DNA of 29,926 nucleotides from Lachnospiraceae bacterium (lineage in GTDB: Bacteria; Bacillota_A; Clostridia; Lachnospirales; Lachnospiraceae): positions 1 to 29,926 of the forward strand of contig JAFQCI010000116.1 in assembly GCA_017416505.1 (NCBI GenBank), given 5' to 3'. This document shows positions 7,379 through 15,081 of this stretch, piece by piece. How positions within the stretch are numbered: the stretch's first letter is position 1; every line of letters starts with the position of its first letter. The position numbers and the translations under genes are program-made. A model generated the notes under the pieces. The model saw nothing but the letters and a program-made list of their open reading frames with translations. It was not told the DNA's origin and searched no databases.

Positions 7379-8713
7379 TTATCCAAGAATATTGGTAACC
7401 AAAATAATTAGCGTAAACACCGGTGCAAGATATTTTATCATAACAACATATAATTTTTCACTTTTAAACTTACCTTCCGGTTTAATATCTTTGATAAGAT
7501 TCTCCGGTTTCATTACATAACCCACAAAAACACAGGTTAAGAATGCCACTACAGGCATAATCAGGCTGTTGCTGACATAATCAAAGAAATCCAGTAATCC
7601 ATATCCTAATGGTGTTACATTCTTTAATACCCCGAATCCTAAAGAAGAAGGAATTGCTGCAACTGCTCCGAAAATTCCAACCAGAATACAGGCTTTAATT
7701 CTTCCCATATTAAACTTCTCTTGTATCCACATAACAATGGTTTCCATAATTGAAATAGAAGAAGTAAGGGCTGCAAACAATACCAGGAAGAAAAACAATC
7801 CGCCAATGAAAGCTCCACCCTTCATTCCTTCAAACACCTTAGGCAAGGTAATAAACATCAGACTTGGTCCACTGGACAAAGTGCTGTCAATATCATTGGA
7901 ATACGCAAACACTGCACTGATAATAATAAGACCATATAAAAATGCAATTCCTGTATCAAACAATTCTACACTTCTTACAGTACTTTCTGCATCTTCCTTT
8001 TCATTTAAATGTGCACCATAGGTTATCATAATTCCCATACCAAGCGACATAGAATAAAACATCTGTCCCATGGCGGCAAATACAGCTTCCTTCGTCAATT
8101 TATCCATATCAAACTGAAAATAATAACGAATTCCATCCGTTGCCCCCGGCTGCATTAATACATATACCAACAGGAATATAGAAAATACTAAAAGAATCGG
8201 CATCATCACTTTACTTGCCTTTTCAATTCCCTTTTGTACCCCTAATAATACAATAACAAAAGTTAAGATTAAAAATGCCAGCATCCAGATTAACGGTTCT
8301 CCCGTAGTACTGATAAAAGAATTAAAATAATCTCCTTCTGCTGCTGCCCCGGCTCCTCCGGTAAGATAAACCGCAGTATATTTTGTTACCCAGCCACCAA
8401 TCACACAGTAATATGGAAAAATAATAACCGGAACAATGGCTGCTAAAATCCCTAAGAATCCCCATTTAGGATGTAATTCTTTAAAAGCAAATAACACACT
8501 TTTTCTTGTCTTTCTACCAATTACTATCTCTGTCAGCATCAAAGAAAATCCAAAGGTAACTACCAGAATCAGGTATACAATTAAAAATGTACCTCCACCA
8601 TACTTTGCCGCCAAATGAGGGAATCTCCATATATTCCCCAAGCCTACCGCAGAACCTGCCGCAGCTAAAATAAATCCAAGTTTACTTGAAAATCCAACTT
8701 CTTTTTTCTCCAT
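7379..8713 (-). CDS. Sodium-dependent transporter of the neurotransmitter:sodium symporter (NSS/SNF) family
   Basis: The 444-aa membrane protein has about 11-12 hydrophobic segments. The TM1 signature is clear: AAAGSAVGLGNIWRFPHLAAKYGGG, the unwound helix that in LeuT, MhsT and TnaT binds substrate and Na+. Bacterial NSS members carry amino acids such as tryptophan, tyrosine or branched-chain residues, driven by Na+; the substrate here is not predictable by eye. It appears monocistronic on the minus strand. A 26-bp palindromic insertion lies about 35 bp before the start, and the 154-bp repeat lies just after the stop. Weak hairpin TATGC/GCATA with T5-T6 tracts follows the stop and may end the transcript. 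Confidence 0.93.
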   Translation of the reverse strand: MEKKEVGFSSKLGFILAAAGSAVGLGNIWRFPHLAAKYGGGTFLIVYLILVVTFGFSLMLTEIVIGRKTRKSVLFAFKELHPKWGFLGILAAIVPVIIFPYYCVIGGWVTKYTAVYLTGGAGAAAEGDYFNSFISTTGEPLIWMLAFLILTFVIVLLGVQKGIEKASKVMMPILLVFSIFLLVYVLMQPGATDGIRYYFQFDMDKLTKEAVFAAMGQMFYSMSLGMGIMITYGAHLNEKEDAESTVRSVELFDTGIAFLYGLIIISAVFAYSNDIDSTLSSGPSLMFITLPKVFEGMKGGAFIGGLFFFLVLFAALTSSISIMETIVMWIQEKFNMGRIKACILVGIFGAVAAIPSSLGFGVLKNVTPLGYGLLDFFDYVSNSLIMPVVAFLTCVFVGYVMKPENLIKDIKPEGKFKSEKLYVVMIKYLAPVFTLIILVTNILG

Positions 8714-8747
8714 TTTGCACCTTCTTTTTCATTTTTTCGAATTGTTC

Positions 8748-8773
8748 GTAACTGTTCACACGTGAACAGTTAC
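8748..8773. mobile_element. 26-bp minimal palindromic element with perfect 8-bp target duplication
   Basis: Two perfect 12-bp arms, GTAACTGTTCAC and GTGAACAGTTAC, flank a 2-bp centre. AATTGTTC occurs directly on both sides (8740-8747 and 8774-8781), a perfect 8-bp duplication. The arms resemble the left-end hairpin of the 143-bp MITE. It lies in the 5' region of the symporter gene. Confidence 0.75.
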
Positions 8774-8855
8774 AATTGTTCTTCCTTGGAATCAGATAAA
8801 AAATTACGCACATACTTACTTTTCATTTTCAAGATACCAACACTTCCTGACAAAC

Positions 8856-8908
8856 AAAAAAAGCACTTTCCCAACGCTCGCATGTCGCCAAAAAAGTACT
8901 TTGAGTGC
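8856..8908 (-). terminator. Terminator of tRNA-Lys
   Basis: Just after the tRNA, on the minus strand, GCACT and AGTGC enclose a structured loop of about 37 nt and are followed by seven Ts (8862-8856). Confidence 0.5.
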
Positions 8909-8978
8909 GCCTCCAGAGGCTCGAACTCTGGACACCCTGATTAAGAGTCAGGTGCTCTACCAACTGAGCTAGAAGCGC
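8906..8978 (-). tRNA. tRNA-Lys (anticodon CTT)
   Basis: A 73-nt cloverleaf reads on the minus strand. The acceptor arms are GCGCTTC and GAGGCGC with discriminator A. The D arm is GCTCAGTTGGTAGAGC. The anticodon stem-loop is CCTGA-CTCTTAA-TCAGG, giving anticodon CTT. The T arm is CAGAG-TTCGAGC-CTCTG. The 3' CCA is not encoded (CTC follows), so it must be added enzymatically. It has its own strong promoter and terminator. Confidence 0.95.
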
Positions 8979-9020
8979 TTATTATCTAATTTCCAACCCG
9001 TTATCTCTAACGCAAGATTG

Positions 9021-9049
9021 ATTATATATGATTGTTTTATAAATGTCAA
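9021..9049 (-). promoter_or_regulatory. Consensus promoter of tRNA-Lys
   Basis: On the minus strand TTGACA (9049-9044), 17 bp, TATAAT (9026-9021): a perfect vegetative consensus with ideal spacing, about 40 bp upstream of the tRNA 5' end. Confidence 0.9.
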
Positions 9050-9144
9050 CACCTTTTTTTAAATTTTTTCGAAATTTTTCGAATTTTTTTAAAAATTACA
9101 CCAAAAGCCCTGTAAACAAGCCAAAAACATGGAAGATGAATCGT

Positions 9145-9212
9145 GTTACTGTGCAGACAGCACCAAAACACTTGCTGTTTTGGTGCGTAAGAACGTGATT
9201 CAAGAGTTCGCA
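9145..9212 (-). mobile_element. Truncated MITE copy C (right end only, reverse orientation)
   Basis: This is the reverse complement of the right 68 bp of the 143-bp element. It starts with GTTACTGT, contains the CACCAAAACA/TGTTTTGGTG hairpin and breaks off at TTCGCA, where the central hairpin should begin. No target duplication is visible, as expected for a fragment. It lies between tRNA-Lys and a possible small gene. Confidence 0.75.
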
Positions 9213-9230
9213 TACAAAAACCATCCTTTT

Positions 9231-9353
9231 TTATTTTCCATTTAATATCTTTTTTATTTCTTCTATTGATTGATACGACTGTTTCACTGGTTTTAATAAT
9301 TTTCTTTTCTGATAGGTAAATGCATTAATTCGAAGTTTCGTCTTCTTCTTCAC
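9231..9353 (-). CDS. Possible 40-aa basic protein
   Basis: A GTG at 9353 is preceded by AGGAG with 7-bp spacing, a good ribosome site. It opens a 40-codon frame rich in Lys and Arg (begins VKKKTKLRINAFTYQKRKLL) ending at TAA 9233-9231. It lies 66 bp downstream of trmB on the same strand and could be in its transcript. A ten-codon frame (MVEKMEIGVK) with its own GGAGG overlaps just upstream, which could give coupled translation. I do not recognise the protein. Chance occurrence is possible, so confidence is limited. Confidence 0.35.
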   Translation of the reverse strand: MKKKTKLRINAFTYQKRKLLKPVKQSYQSIEEIKKILNGK

Positions 9354-9419
9354 TATTTTACTCCTATCTCCATTTTTTCAACCATCGTCCTCCATAGACA
9401 CAAAAATCTAAACTACTAA

Positions 9420-10058
9420 TTACCGATATGCTACCAGCTTACAAATCGGTTTTCCTTCTCCCACAAACTTGGTTTCGTACTCTGTCATAACATTTCCTTC
9501 TACATATTCACTATGGTGCAGGTCATAAGTATAATACTCTAACTTCCAGCCTGCTAATGGAATCTGTTCTAAAGAAAAGTCAAACAAGTCCTTATTATCT
9601 GTTTTAAAAATAACCAATCCATCCTGTTTTAATATATGATGATACCGGCTAAAAAATTCCTTACTGGTAAGTCTTCTCTTAGCATGGCGGTCTTTGGGCC
9701 ATGGGTCAGAAAAATTCAGATAAATCTGGTCCACTTCCCCTTCTTCAAATACCTCTTCAATGTTTTCTGCATCCATTCGGATAAAGATAACATTGGAAAG
9801 TTCCTGTTCTTTTCTTTTTTCAATGGCACGAACCAGTACGCTGGAATACTTTTCGATTCCTATATAATTAATGTCCGGATTCATGGCAGCAAGTTCCATG
9901 ATAAATTTACCCTTTCCCATACCAATCTCTATATGAATCGGATTTTCATTTCCAAACACTTCTTTCTTCCAGTTCCCTTTAAACTGATTTGGCTCATTTA
10001 TGGTAAATTCACTCGCCGCAATGGTCTCTCTGGAACCCTTCACATTTCTAAGTCTCAT
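9420..10058 (-). CDS. trmB: tRNA (guanine-N7-)-methyltransferase TrmB
   Basis: The enzyme makes m7G at position 46 of the tRNA variable loop using S-adenosylmethionine. Visible motifs are HIEIGMGKGKFIMELA (SAM-binding loop) and LNFSDPWPKDRHAKRRL, the TrmB signature. The C-terminal part holds TEYETKFVGEGKPI. I place the start at ATG 10058 (MRLRNVKGSRET, the usual family start), which has GGAGG 5 bp upstream. A longer frame from ATG 10088 adds ten residues and has a weaker AAGGA site. The protein is then 212 aa, normal for the family. It is divergent from the V-ATPase operon, with about 230 bp between the two starts. Confidence 0.95.
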   Translation of the reverse strand: MRLRNVKGSRETIAASEFTINEPNQFKGNWKKEVFGNENPIHIEIGMGKGKFIMELAAMNPDINYIGIEKYSSVLVRAIEKRKEQELSNVIFIRMDAENIEEVFEEGEVDQIYLNFSDPWPKDRHAKRRLTSKEFFSRYHHILKQDGLVIFKTDNKDLFDFSLEQIPLAGWKLEYYTYDLHHSEYVEGNVMTEYETKFVGEGKPICKLVAYR

Positions 10059-10222
10059 AACTTCCTCCACTTTGTTGTAACGATTCATTTTTTCCTTAAG
10101 GTATCACATTTTCTCCCCTGTGTCAAACCATCCACATTCTCTTGTCCTAAATTAAAATTTTCTAAAAAAACATATTTACTTTTTTAAATTTTGTAGTATC
10201 CTAAGTAATAGCCATAAATATA

Positions 10223-10260
10223 ATGATACCACAAAGTGCGTAGCAATTCGTAGGTATCAT
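10223..10260 (+). repeat. 38-bp short form of the ATGATACC palindromic repeat
   Basis: ATGATACC (10223-10230) and GGTATCAT (10253-10260) are perfect inverted ends around 22 bp that match the right end of the 154-bp repeat at 7189-7342 (CACAAAGTGCG and AGCAATTCGTA). It is an internally deleted relative. It lies in the 5' untranslated region of the V-ATPase operon, 28 bp before the first start codon, and its left end completes a TATAAT (10219-10224). Confidence 0.65.
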
Positions 10261-10288
10261 AGAACATTAAAATATAGGAGGCTTTTTT

Positions 10289-10609
10289 ATGGAAAAGTTA
10301 TTAGAAACCTTGGCCGAGATTGAAGAAAAGGCAAATCGTATTATGGAACACGCCCACTCCTATAAATCTACCTTAGACCAGGAAAAGAAAGATAAGTTAC
10401 AACAATTAGAAGAAGAATCCAAGAAAAATCTGGACGAAAAGGTTGCCGCTTTAAAAGCAAAAACGGACTCTGAAATTGCGAGAAATAAAGAAAAGCTGCA
10501 GGCTGACACTGAAAAACAGCTAAATGCATTGAATCTTATTAATGATGCAGAGCTTGAACGTATGTCCGATAAGATTGTAGCCACTATTTTGGAAGGTGCT
10601 GCTATATGA
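10289..10609 (+). CDS. V-type ATP synthase peripheral-stalk coiled-coil subunit (subunit G/H)
   Basis: The 106-aa product is an extended, highly charged helix rich in Lys, Glu and Gln (for example EEESKKNLDEKVAALKAK) with no membrane segment. That fits the small stalk subunit which pairs with subunit E to hold the catalytic head against rotation. It corresponds to the gene called ntpF in Enterococcus hirae and H or G elsewhere, so I give no symbol. It opens the nine-gene operon, has a GGAGG site seven bases before the ATG and overlaps the subunit C start by 4 bp (10606-10609). Sequence alone is low-complexity; the assignment rests on position and coiled-coil character. Confidence 0.8.
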   Translation: MEKLLETLAEIEEKANRIMEHAHSYKSTLDQEKKDKLQQLEEESKKNLDEKVAALKAKTDSEIARNKEKLQADTEKQLNALNLINDAELERMSDKIVATILEGAAI

Positions 10610-11655
10610 TGACCAAATTGCTTAAATATAGTGCCATTTCTACCAAAATAAAATCCATGGAAAGCCAGTTAATGAATGCGGAAGATATCGTAAAAATCTG
10701 TTCTTTGCATTCTACAGCTGAATTTGTTTCCTATATTAAGAATATTTACGATTATAAAGAAATTTTTACCCATATTGATGAATCAAGTCTTCATAGAGGC
10801 ACCATAGAGTCTATGTTAACTTATTCAAAATATATGGATTTTCTTAAAATATATAAATTTGTAGACTTAAAAACCCGGTCATTTTTAGATATTTTCTTTT
10901 TACGTTTTGAAATTGACGCCATCAAGGAATGTCTGCGTTGTGCCATTGACCCGGATTTGTTTGAGTTTGATGCGAAGGTATTTCAGGACTTTTTCATAAA
11001 CCATACCTCCATTAACCCACAACAGCTATTGGATGCGCCAACTATGCCGGAATTTATCCAGTGCCTTAGCGGTACCATTTATTATGACATACTAATAAAC
11101 ATACCGGCGGATAATGACCATTTATTTGAGATGGAATCTGCATTGGATTTATTTTTTTACAAAACTTACTGGAAATACCAGAAGAAATATTTAAATGGCT
11201 CGGAACAAAAAAACATACGTGGAATGATTGGTGCAGAAATTGATTTAATGAATATATGCTGGATTTACCGGATGAAACATTTCTTTCAAATGCCATCTTC
11301 CGTTATATATTCTCATATTATCCCGATTTGTACCCACTTGAGTAAGTCACAGCTGCAACATTTGGTTGAGGCTTCCTCTCCGGCTGAATTAGATGATATA
11401 TTGTCAAAGACAGCTTATGGTAAATATCTGCCTGTCTTTACGGACCATTTGGATAATGCAGCTGAAATTATTTTATCTAAGATACATGGAAGCCAGCTAC
11501 GGAAAAATCCTTATTCCATTGCCTGTATCTTGAAATTTTTATATCAAAAGTCTGTAGAAATTCATACACTAACTACAGCCTTGGAATGTATCCGCTATCA
11601 GTTACCGCCAAATGAAATCCTAGAATATGTGAAGGACGGAGGACAAAGATTATGA
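10606..11655 (+). CDS. ntpC: V-type ATP synthase subunit C
   Basis: The 349-aa protein has the size and mainly helical make-up of the subunit C/d family. This subunit is the funnel-shaped connector between the central rotor stalk and the membrane ring of proteolipids. There are no membrane segments and no nucleotide motif. The start overlaps the stalk subunit stop and the end overlaps the subunit I start by 4 bp (11652-11655), so translation is coupled on both sides. Typical family features include a well-spaced set of aromatic residues such as YYDILINIPADND in the middle. Assignment is supported by the operon context. Confidence 0.87.
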   Translation: MMTKLLKYSAISTKIKSMESQLMNAEDIVKICSLHSTAEFVSYIKNIYDYKEIFTHIDESSLHRGTIESMLTYSKYMDFLKIYKFVDLKTRSFLDIFFLRFEIDAIKECLRCAIDPDLFEFDAKVFQDFFINHTSINPQQLLDAPTMPEFIQCLSGTIYYDILINIPADNDHLFEMESALDLFFYKTYWKYQKKYLNGSEQKNIRGMIGAEIDLMNICWIYRMKHFFQMPSSVIYSHIIPICTHLSKSQLQHLVEASSPAELDDILSKTAYGKYLPVFTDHLDNAAEIILSKIHGSQLRKNPYSIACILKFLYQKSVEIHTLTTALECIRYQLPPNEILEYVKDGGQRL

Positions 11656-13586
11656 TAGAAAAAATGACCTTCGTTACCCTGACTGGTCCTAAATACACCA
11701 TTGACCAGACAGTGGAGCGATATCTTACAAAATATGATATCCACCTGGAAAATGCCATGGTGGAATTAAGTGGAGTTACTACATTAAAACCTTTAGTTGA
11801 AGTAAATCCTTACAAAGAAAAGGTAGCTGTCTTAAAAGACTATATTGCCAAAATTCCGGATGCAGGCAAAACTTCAAAGACTCTTAATAAAGACGAAAGC
11901 CTTAAGGTTCTGGATGATATTTGTGCTAAAATTACTTCTTTAGAAGCGCAGAAAGAAGAACTTTTAACCGAACTAAAAAAACAGGAAGAATTATTAGATA
12001 AAATCGAACCTTTCCGGAAACTACAATATGATATTGATAAAATTTTAGATTTTCATTTTATAAAATTCCGTTTTGGACGCATTCCTCATGAACATTTTTC
12101 TGCTTTCAGCAAATATGTGATTGAAAATAATGATGCGATTTTCTTTGAATGCGACAGCGACAGCGATTATGTGTGGGGTGTGTACTTCCTTCCGGCATCA
12201 CAAAAAGACCAGACGGATGCGATTTATTCTTCCCTGCATTTTGAGAGGGTATATATCCCAGATGAATATCAGGGTACACCGGCCCAGGCCTATGAACAGA
12301 TTAATGAAAAAATAGATGGAATAAATCAGTCCATTGGCCTTATTTCAAATAACATACTTTCTATTTTAGGAAGTAATCAGGAAAATTTACTTGCCGCTTA
12401 TAAGACACTTTCTACCCTGAACGAAACCTTTGATGTCCGCAGACTGGCAGCCTGTACCAAGGAAAATAACCAGGTATTTTACATTCTTTGCGGCTGGATG
12501 GGTAAATCTGATTTTGAGAAATTTGAAAAAGAAGCATCCAAAGATGCAGATTTGATTTATTTTGTGGACGATGATTTTAAGGAACGTTTCGCCACAACCC
12601 CAACAAGGCTGAAGAATCCTAAATTCTTTAAACCTTTTGAACTACTTCTTAGAATGTATGGTATCCCAGCCTATAATGAATTTGACCCAACGATTTTTGT
12701 TGCCATTTCCTATGCCTTTATTTTTGGTGTCATGTTCGGAGACGTTGGGCAGGGACTTTTCCTTGTGATAGGTGGATTTTTGCTTTATAAATTTAAGAAA
12801 ATGGACCTTGCCGCAGTCATAAGTTTTGCTGGTATCTTTTCTACCATTTTCGGTTTCCTCTTTGGAAGCGTCTTTGGATTTGAGAATGTCATAGATGCCA
12901 TATGGTTACGCCCTATGTCGCATATGACCCAGATTCCTTTGATTGGTAATTTAAACACTGTATTTATTGTTACCATTGCCTTTGGTATGGGACTTACTTT
13001 ATTAACCATGGTATTTCATATTATCAATGGTATCAAAGCCAGGGATACAGAAAGCATCTTTTTTGATGCAAACGGTGTGGCAGGACTTGTCTTTTACGGT
13101 GCCCTTGTACTTTGCATTGTACTTTATATGACCAGCAATCCGCTTCCTGCGACCATTGTTTTAGTTGTAATGTTTGTTATTCCTTTGATTATGATTGCTT
13201 TCAAGGAGCCGATTATGGCTGCCATTGAAAAGAAAGCAGAAATTTTCCCTAAGGAAAAGGGAATGTTTTTCGTTCAGATGTTTTTTGAACTGTTTGAAAT
13301 TATGTTAAGCTATTTTTCCAATACCCTTTCCTTTGTTCGTATCGGTGCTTTCGCAGTTAGCCATGCGGCAATGATGGAAGTCGTATTAATGCTTGCAGGT
13401 GCCGAAAATGGCGGTTCTCCTAACTGGCTTGTAGTGGTTCTTGGCAACCTGTTTGTCTGCGGTATGGAAGGACTTATTGTAGGTATTCAGGTACTTCGTC
13501 TGGAATATTATGAATTATTCAGCCGTTTCTATAAAGGTACGGGAAAAGTATTTAAGCCATTTTTCGTCAAAAAAGAGAACTCATAA
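11652..13586 (+). CDS. ntpI: V-type ATP synthase subunit I (membrane stator, a-subunit)
   Basis: The 644-aa protein has a cytoplasmic N-terminal half (to about residue 345) with coiled-coil segments, for example around residues 85-120. The membrane half starts near FVAISYAFIFGVMFGDVGQG, with about seven or eight helices. FSNTLSFVRIGAFAVSHAAMM near the C-terminus carries the conserved Arg that faces the proteolipid carboxylate and is essential for ion transfer in this family. It lies between subunits C and K. A 122-bp gap to the next gene contains a repeat-derived hairpin, the only sizeable interruption in the front half of the operon. Confidence 0.95.
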   Translation: MIEKMTFVTLTGPKYTIDQTVERYLTKYDIHLENAMVELSGVTTLKPLVEVNPYKEKVAVLKDYIAKIPDAGKTSKTLNKDESLKVLDDICAKITSLEAQKEELLTELKKQEELLDKIEPFRKLQYDIDKILDFHFIKFRFGRIPHEHFSAFSKYVIENNDAIFFECDSDSDYVWGVYFLPASQKDQTDAIYSSLHFERVYIPDEYQGTPAQAYEQINEKIDGINQSIGLISNNILSILGSNQENLLAAYKTLSTLNETFDVRRLAACTKENNQVFYILCGWMGKSDFEKFEKEASKDADLIYFVDDDFKERFATTPTRLKNPKFFKPFELLLRMYGIPAYNEFDPTIFVAISYAFIFGVMFGDVGQGLFLVIGGFLLYKFKKMDLAAVISFAGIFSTIFGFLFGSVFGFENVIDAIWLRPMSHMTQIPLIGNLNTVFIVTIAFGMGLTLLTMVFHIINGIKARDTESIFFDANGVAGLVFYGALVLCIVLYMTSNPLPATIVLVVMFVIPLIMIAFKEPIMAAIEKKAEIFPKEKGMFFVQMFFELFEIMLSYFSNTLSFVRIGAFAVSHAAMMEVVLMLAGAENGGSPNWLVVVLGNLFVCGMEGLIVGIQVLRLEYYELFSRFYKGTGKVFKPFFVKKENS

Positions 13587-13641
13587 AATTTTCAGAAAAA
13601 TTATAATAGTTCATACTTTTTCATGAAAGCTATAGATATCA

Positions 13642-13667
13642 TGGGGTCCAAATACCTTTCGACCCCA
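13642..13667 (+). repeat. GGGGTC/GACCCC hairpin repeat between ntpI and ntpK
   Basis: TGGGGTC (13642-13648) and GACCCCA (13661-13667) form a 7-bp stem around a 12-nt loop. With its flanks (TAGATATCA before, ATCAT after) it is a diverged copy of the block at 29582-29638 in reverse orientation. There is no T-run after it, so it is not a standard terminator. It lies 55 bp after the ntpI stop and 42 bp before the ntpK start. Confidence 0.65.
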
Positions 13668-13708
13668 GATCATTATAAATTTATGTTTCATTAAGGAGGA
13701 TATTTATC

Positions 13709-14158
13709 ATGAACACTTTAACACAAATTACTTTTATCGTTGCATTATTGCTTAGCATTGTGATTCCATTTGGAAGTTTTCTTCTTACTTCAAAGAATAA
13801 GGAAAAAGACCAGAAAAAACGTTATAAACTAACTCTTGCAACTAATTTATTTTTCTTCTTTTCAACCATGATTTTGGCTTCTATCGTAATGCTTAGCTCT
13901 ACTCCTGCTTTCGCAGCTACGGAAGAAACCGCTGCTGCAGGTTCTGCTGTTGGTCTTGGTTACCTTGCTGCAGGTCTTGCTGTTGGTCTTTCCTGTGTGG
14001 GTGGTGGTATCGCCGTTTCCTCTGCTGCTTCTGCGGCTCTTGGCGCAATCAGCGAAGACTCTTCATTATTAGGTAAATCCTTAATTTATGTTGGTCTTGC
14101 AGAAGGTGTTTGTTTGTATGGCTTAATTATCTCTTTCATGATTCTTGGTAGACTATAA
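13709..14158 (+). CDS. ntpK: V-type ATP synthase proteolipid subunit K
   Basis: The 149-aa membrane protein has two N-terminal hydrophobic segments (about 5-27 and 45-70) and then a proteolipid hairpin (about 78-112 and 122-147). The N-terminal part ends in SSTPAFAATEE, which looks like a signal-peptidase site. The ion-binding carboxylate is Glu132 in VGLAEGVCLYGLIISF. The rotor ring of many K copies carries H+ or Na+ past subunit I. Compared with the E. hirae Na+-binding K as I remember it, the Gln in SGIAQGK is Val103 here (GGIAVSSA) and the residue after the Glu is Gly rather than Thr. This favours protons but is inference. It has a strong ribosome site (AAGGAGGAT). Confidence 0.92.
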   Translation: MNTLTQITFIVALLLSIVIPFGSFLLTSKNKEKDQKKRYKLTLATNLFFFFSTMILASIVMLSSTPAFAATEETAAAGSAVGLGYLAAGLAVGLSCVGGGIAVSSAASAALGAISEDSSLLGKSLIYVGLAEGVCLYGLIISFMILGRL

Positions 14159-14174
14159 GAATGGGGAAATACTT

Positions 14175-14483
14175 ATGCGTATGTACTTGATTAGTGACAA
14201 TGTGGATACTTACACCGGACTAAGACTGGCTGGAATCGAAGGAACCGTTGTTCATGAAGAGGCAGAATTAAAGGAAGCACTTACCCGTGCATTTTCCGAT
14301 AAATCCATTGGAATTGTACTGCTGACGGAAAAATTCAGCAGACTTTTCCCTGAAATCATTGATGATGTAAAACTAAACCGGAAGCAGCCTCTCATTGTAG
14401 AAATTCCTGACCGTCATGGTACAGGTCGTAAGGCAGACTTCATTACTTCTTATGTAAATGAAGCCATTGGATTAAAGTTATAA
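14175..14483 (+). CDS. V-type ATP synthase subunit F (rotor stalk)
   Basis: I start this 102-aa protein at ATG 14175 (MRMYLISDNVDTYTGLRLAG), with GGGGA seven bases upstream. A TTG at 14145 would overlap the ntpK end and is unlikely. The opening pattern, a short strand followed by SDxxTxxGxRLAGIEG, is that of the PF01990-type V-ATPase F subunit, a small alpha/beta protein that binds subunit D in the central rotor shaft. The matching E. hirae gene is called ntpG, so I leave the symbol empty. It sits 16 bp after ntpK and 16 bp before ntpE. Confidence 0.9.
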   Translation: MRMYLISDNVDTYTGLRLAGIEGTVVHEEAELKEALTRAFSDKSIGIVLLTEKFSRLFPEIIDDVKLNRKQPLIVEIPDRHGTGRKADFITSYVNEAIGLKL

Positions 14484-14499
14484 TTCAGGAGGTAAACTC

Positions 14500-15081
14500 A
14501 TGACACTAGAAGAAAAACTGGAACATATATCACAGGCTGCCATCGAAGATGCTACCCAGCAAAGTGAAGCCTTGATTGAGGAATATCAGCAGGATATTGA
14601 TAAAATCATTAAAATTCATGAAGAAGAAATAAAACAAAGAAACATAGCAGAATACGAATACCAGTATGCAAAAATAGAACGTGAAAAAAATAAAGCAATT
14701 TCACAGGCTATGTTAGAGTCAAAAATGACAGTCAGCAAAAAGAACGGGGAACTTTCAGATAAACTTTTTGAACTGGTAAAAAATAAGTTATCTGCCTATA
14801 AAGAAACTCCGGAATATGAAGCTTATCTTTTAAAACTGATTAAATCTGCCGTAGATTTCAGTAACGGAAACGAGATTATGATTTATATTGACCCTTCCGA
14901 TGCTTCCTTAAAAGAGGATTTGGAGAAAAAATCAGGAAAAACAATAACCATTAGTACCGAAGAATTTTTTGGTGGTATCCGTGCAATCATTACGGAAAAG
15001 AACATCTTAATCGACGAATCCTTTGCCACTAAGATTTCCGAGCAAAAAGAACAAAAAAGCGGAGGGATACTTTTATGTTAA
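14500..15081 (+). CDS. ntpE: V-type ATP synthase subunit E (peripheral stalk)
   Basis: The 193-aa protein has a long charged N-terminal helix (about residues 1-100) and a compact C-terminal domain. This is the usual form of subunit E, which pairs with the small coiled-coil stalk subunit and grips the catalytic head. The C-terminal part includes EEFFGGIRAIITEKNILID, a common pattern in the family (GG-hydrophobic-hydrophobic before a final strand). AGGAGG lies ahead of the ATG, and the end overlaps the ntpA start by 7 bp. The assignment is strengthened by its place immediately before ntpA. Confidence 0.88.
   Translation: MTLEEKLEHISQAAIEDATQQSEALIEEYQQDIDKIIKIHEEEIKQRNIAEYEYQYAKIEREKNKAISQAMLESKMTVSKKNGELSDKLFELVKNKLSAYKETPEYEAYLLKLIKSAVDFSNGNEIMIYIDPSDASLKEDLEKKSGKTITISTEEFFGGIRAIITEKNILIDESFATKISEQKEQKSGGILLC

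Noticed and set aside
8762..8944. 60-codon plus-strand frame
   Set aside because: It overlaps the minimal palindrome, the tRNA terminator and tRNA-Lys.
10191..10224. TTGTAG...TATAAT as the V-ATPase operon promoter
   Set aside because: The spacer is 22 bp and the TATAAT is partly formed by the palindromic repeat; the true promoter remains unassigned.
13642..13667. Intrinsic terminator inside the ntp operon
   Set aside because: The hairpin is not followed by a T-run, and the downstream genes belong to the same complex.
14145..14174. TTG start for V-ATPase subunit F
   Set aside because: It lies within the end of ntpK; ATG 14175 has a well-spaced ribosome site and gives the family N-terminus.
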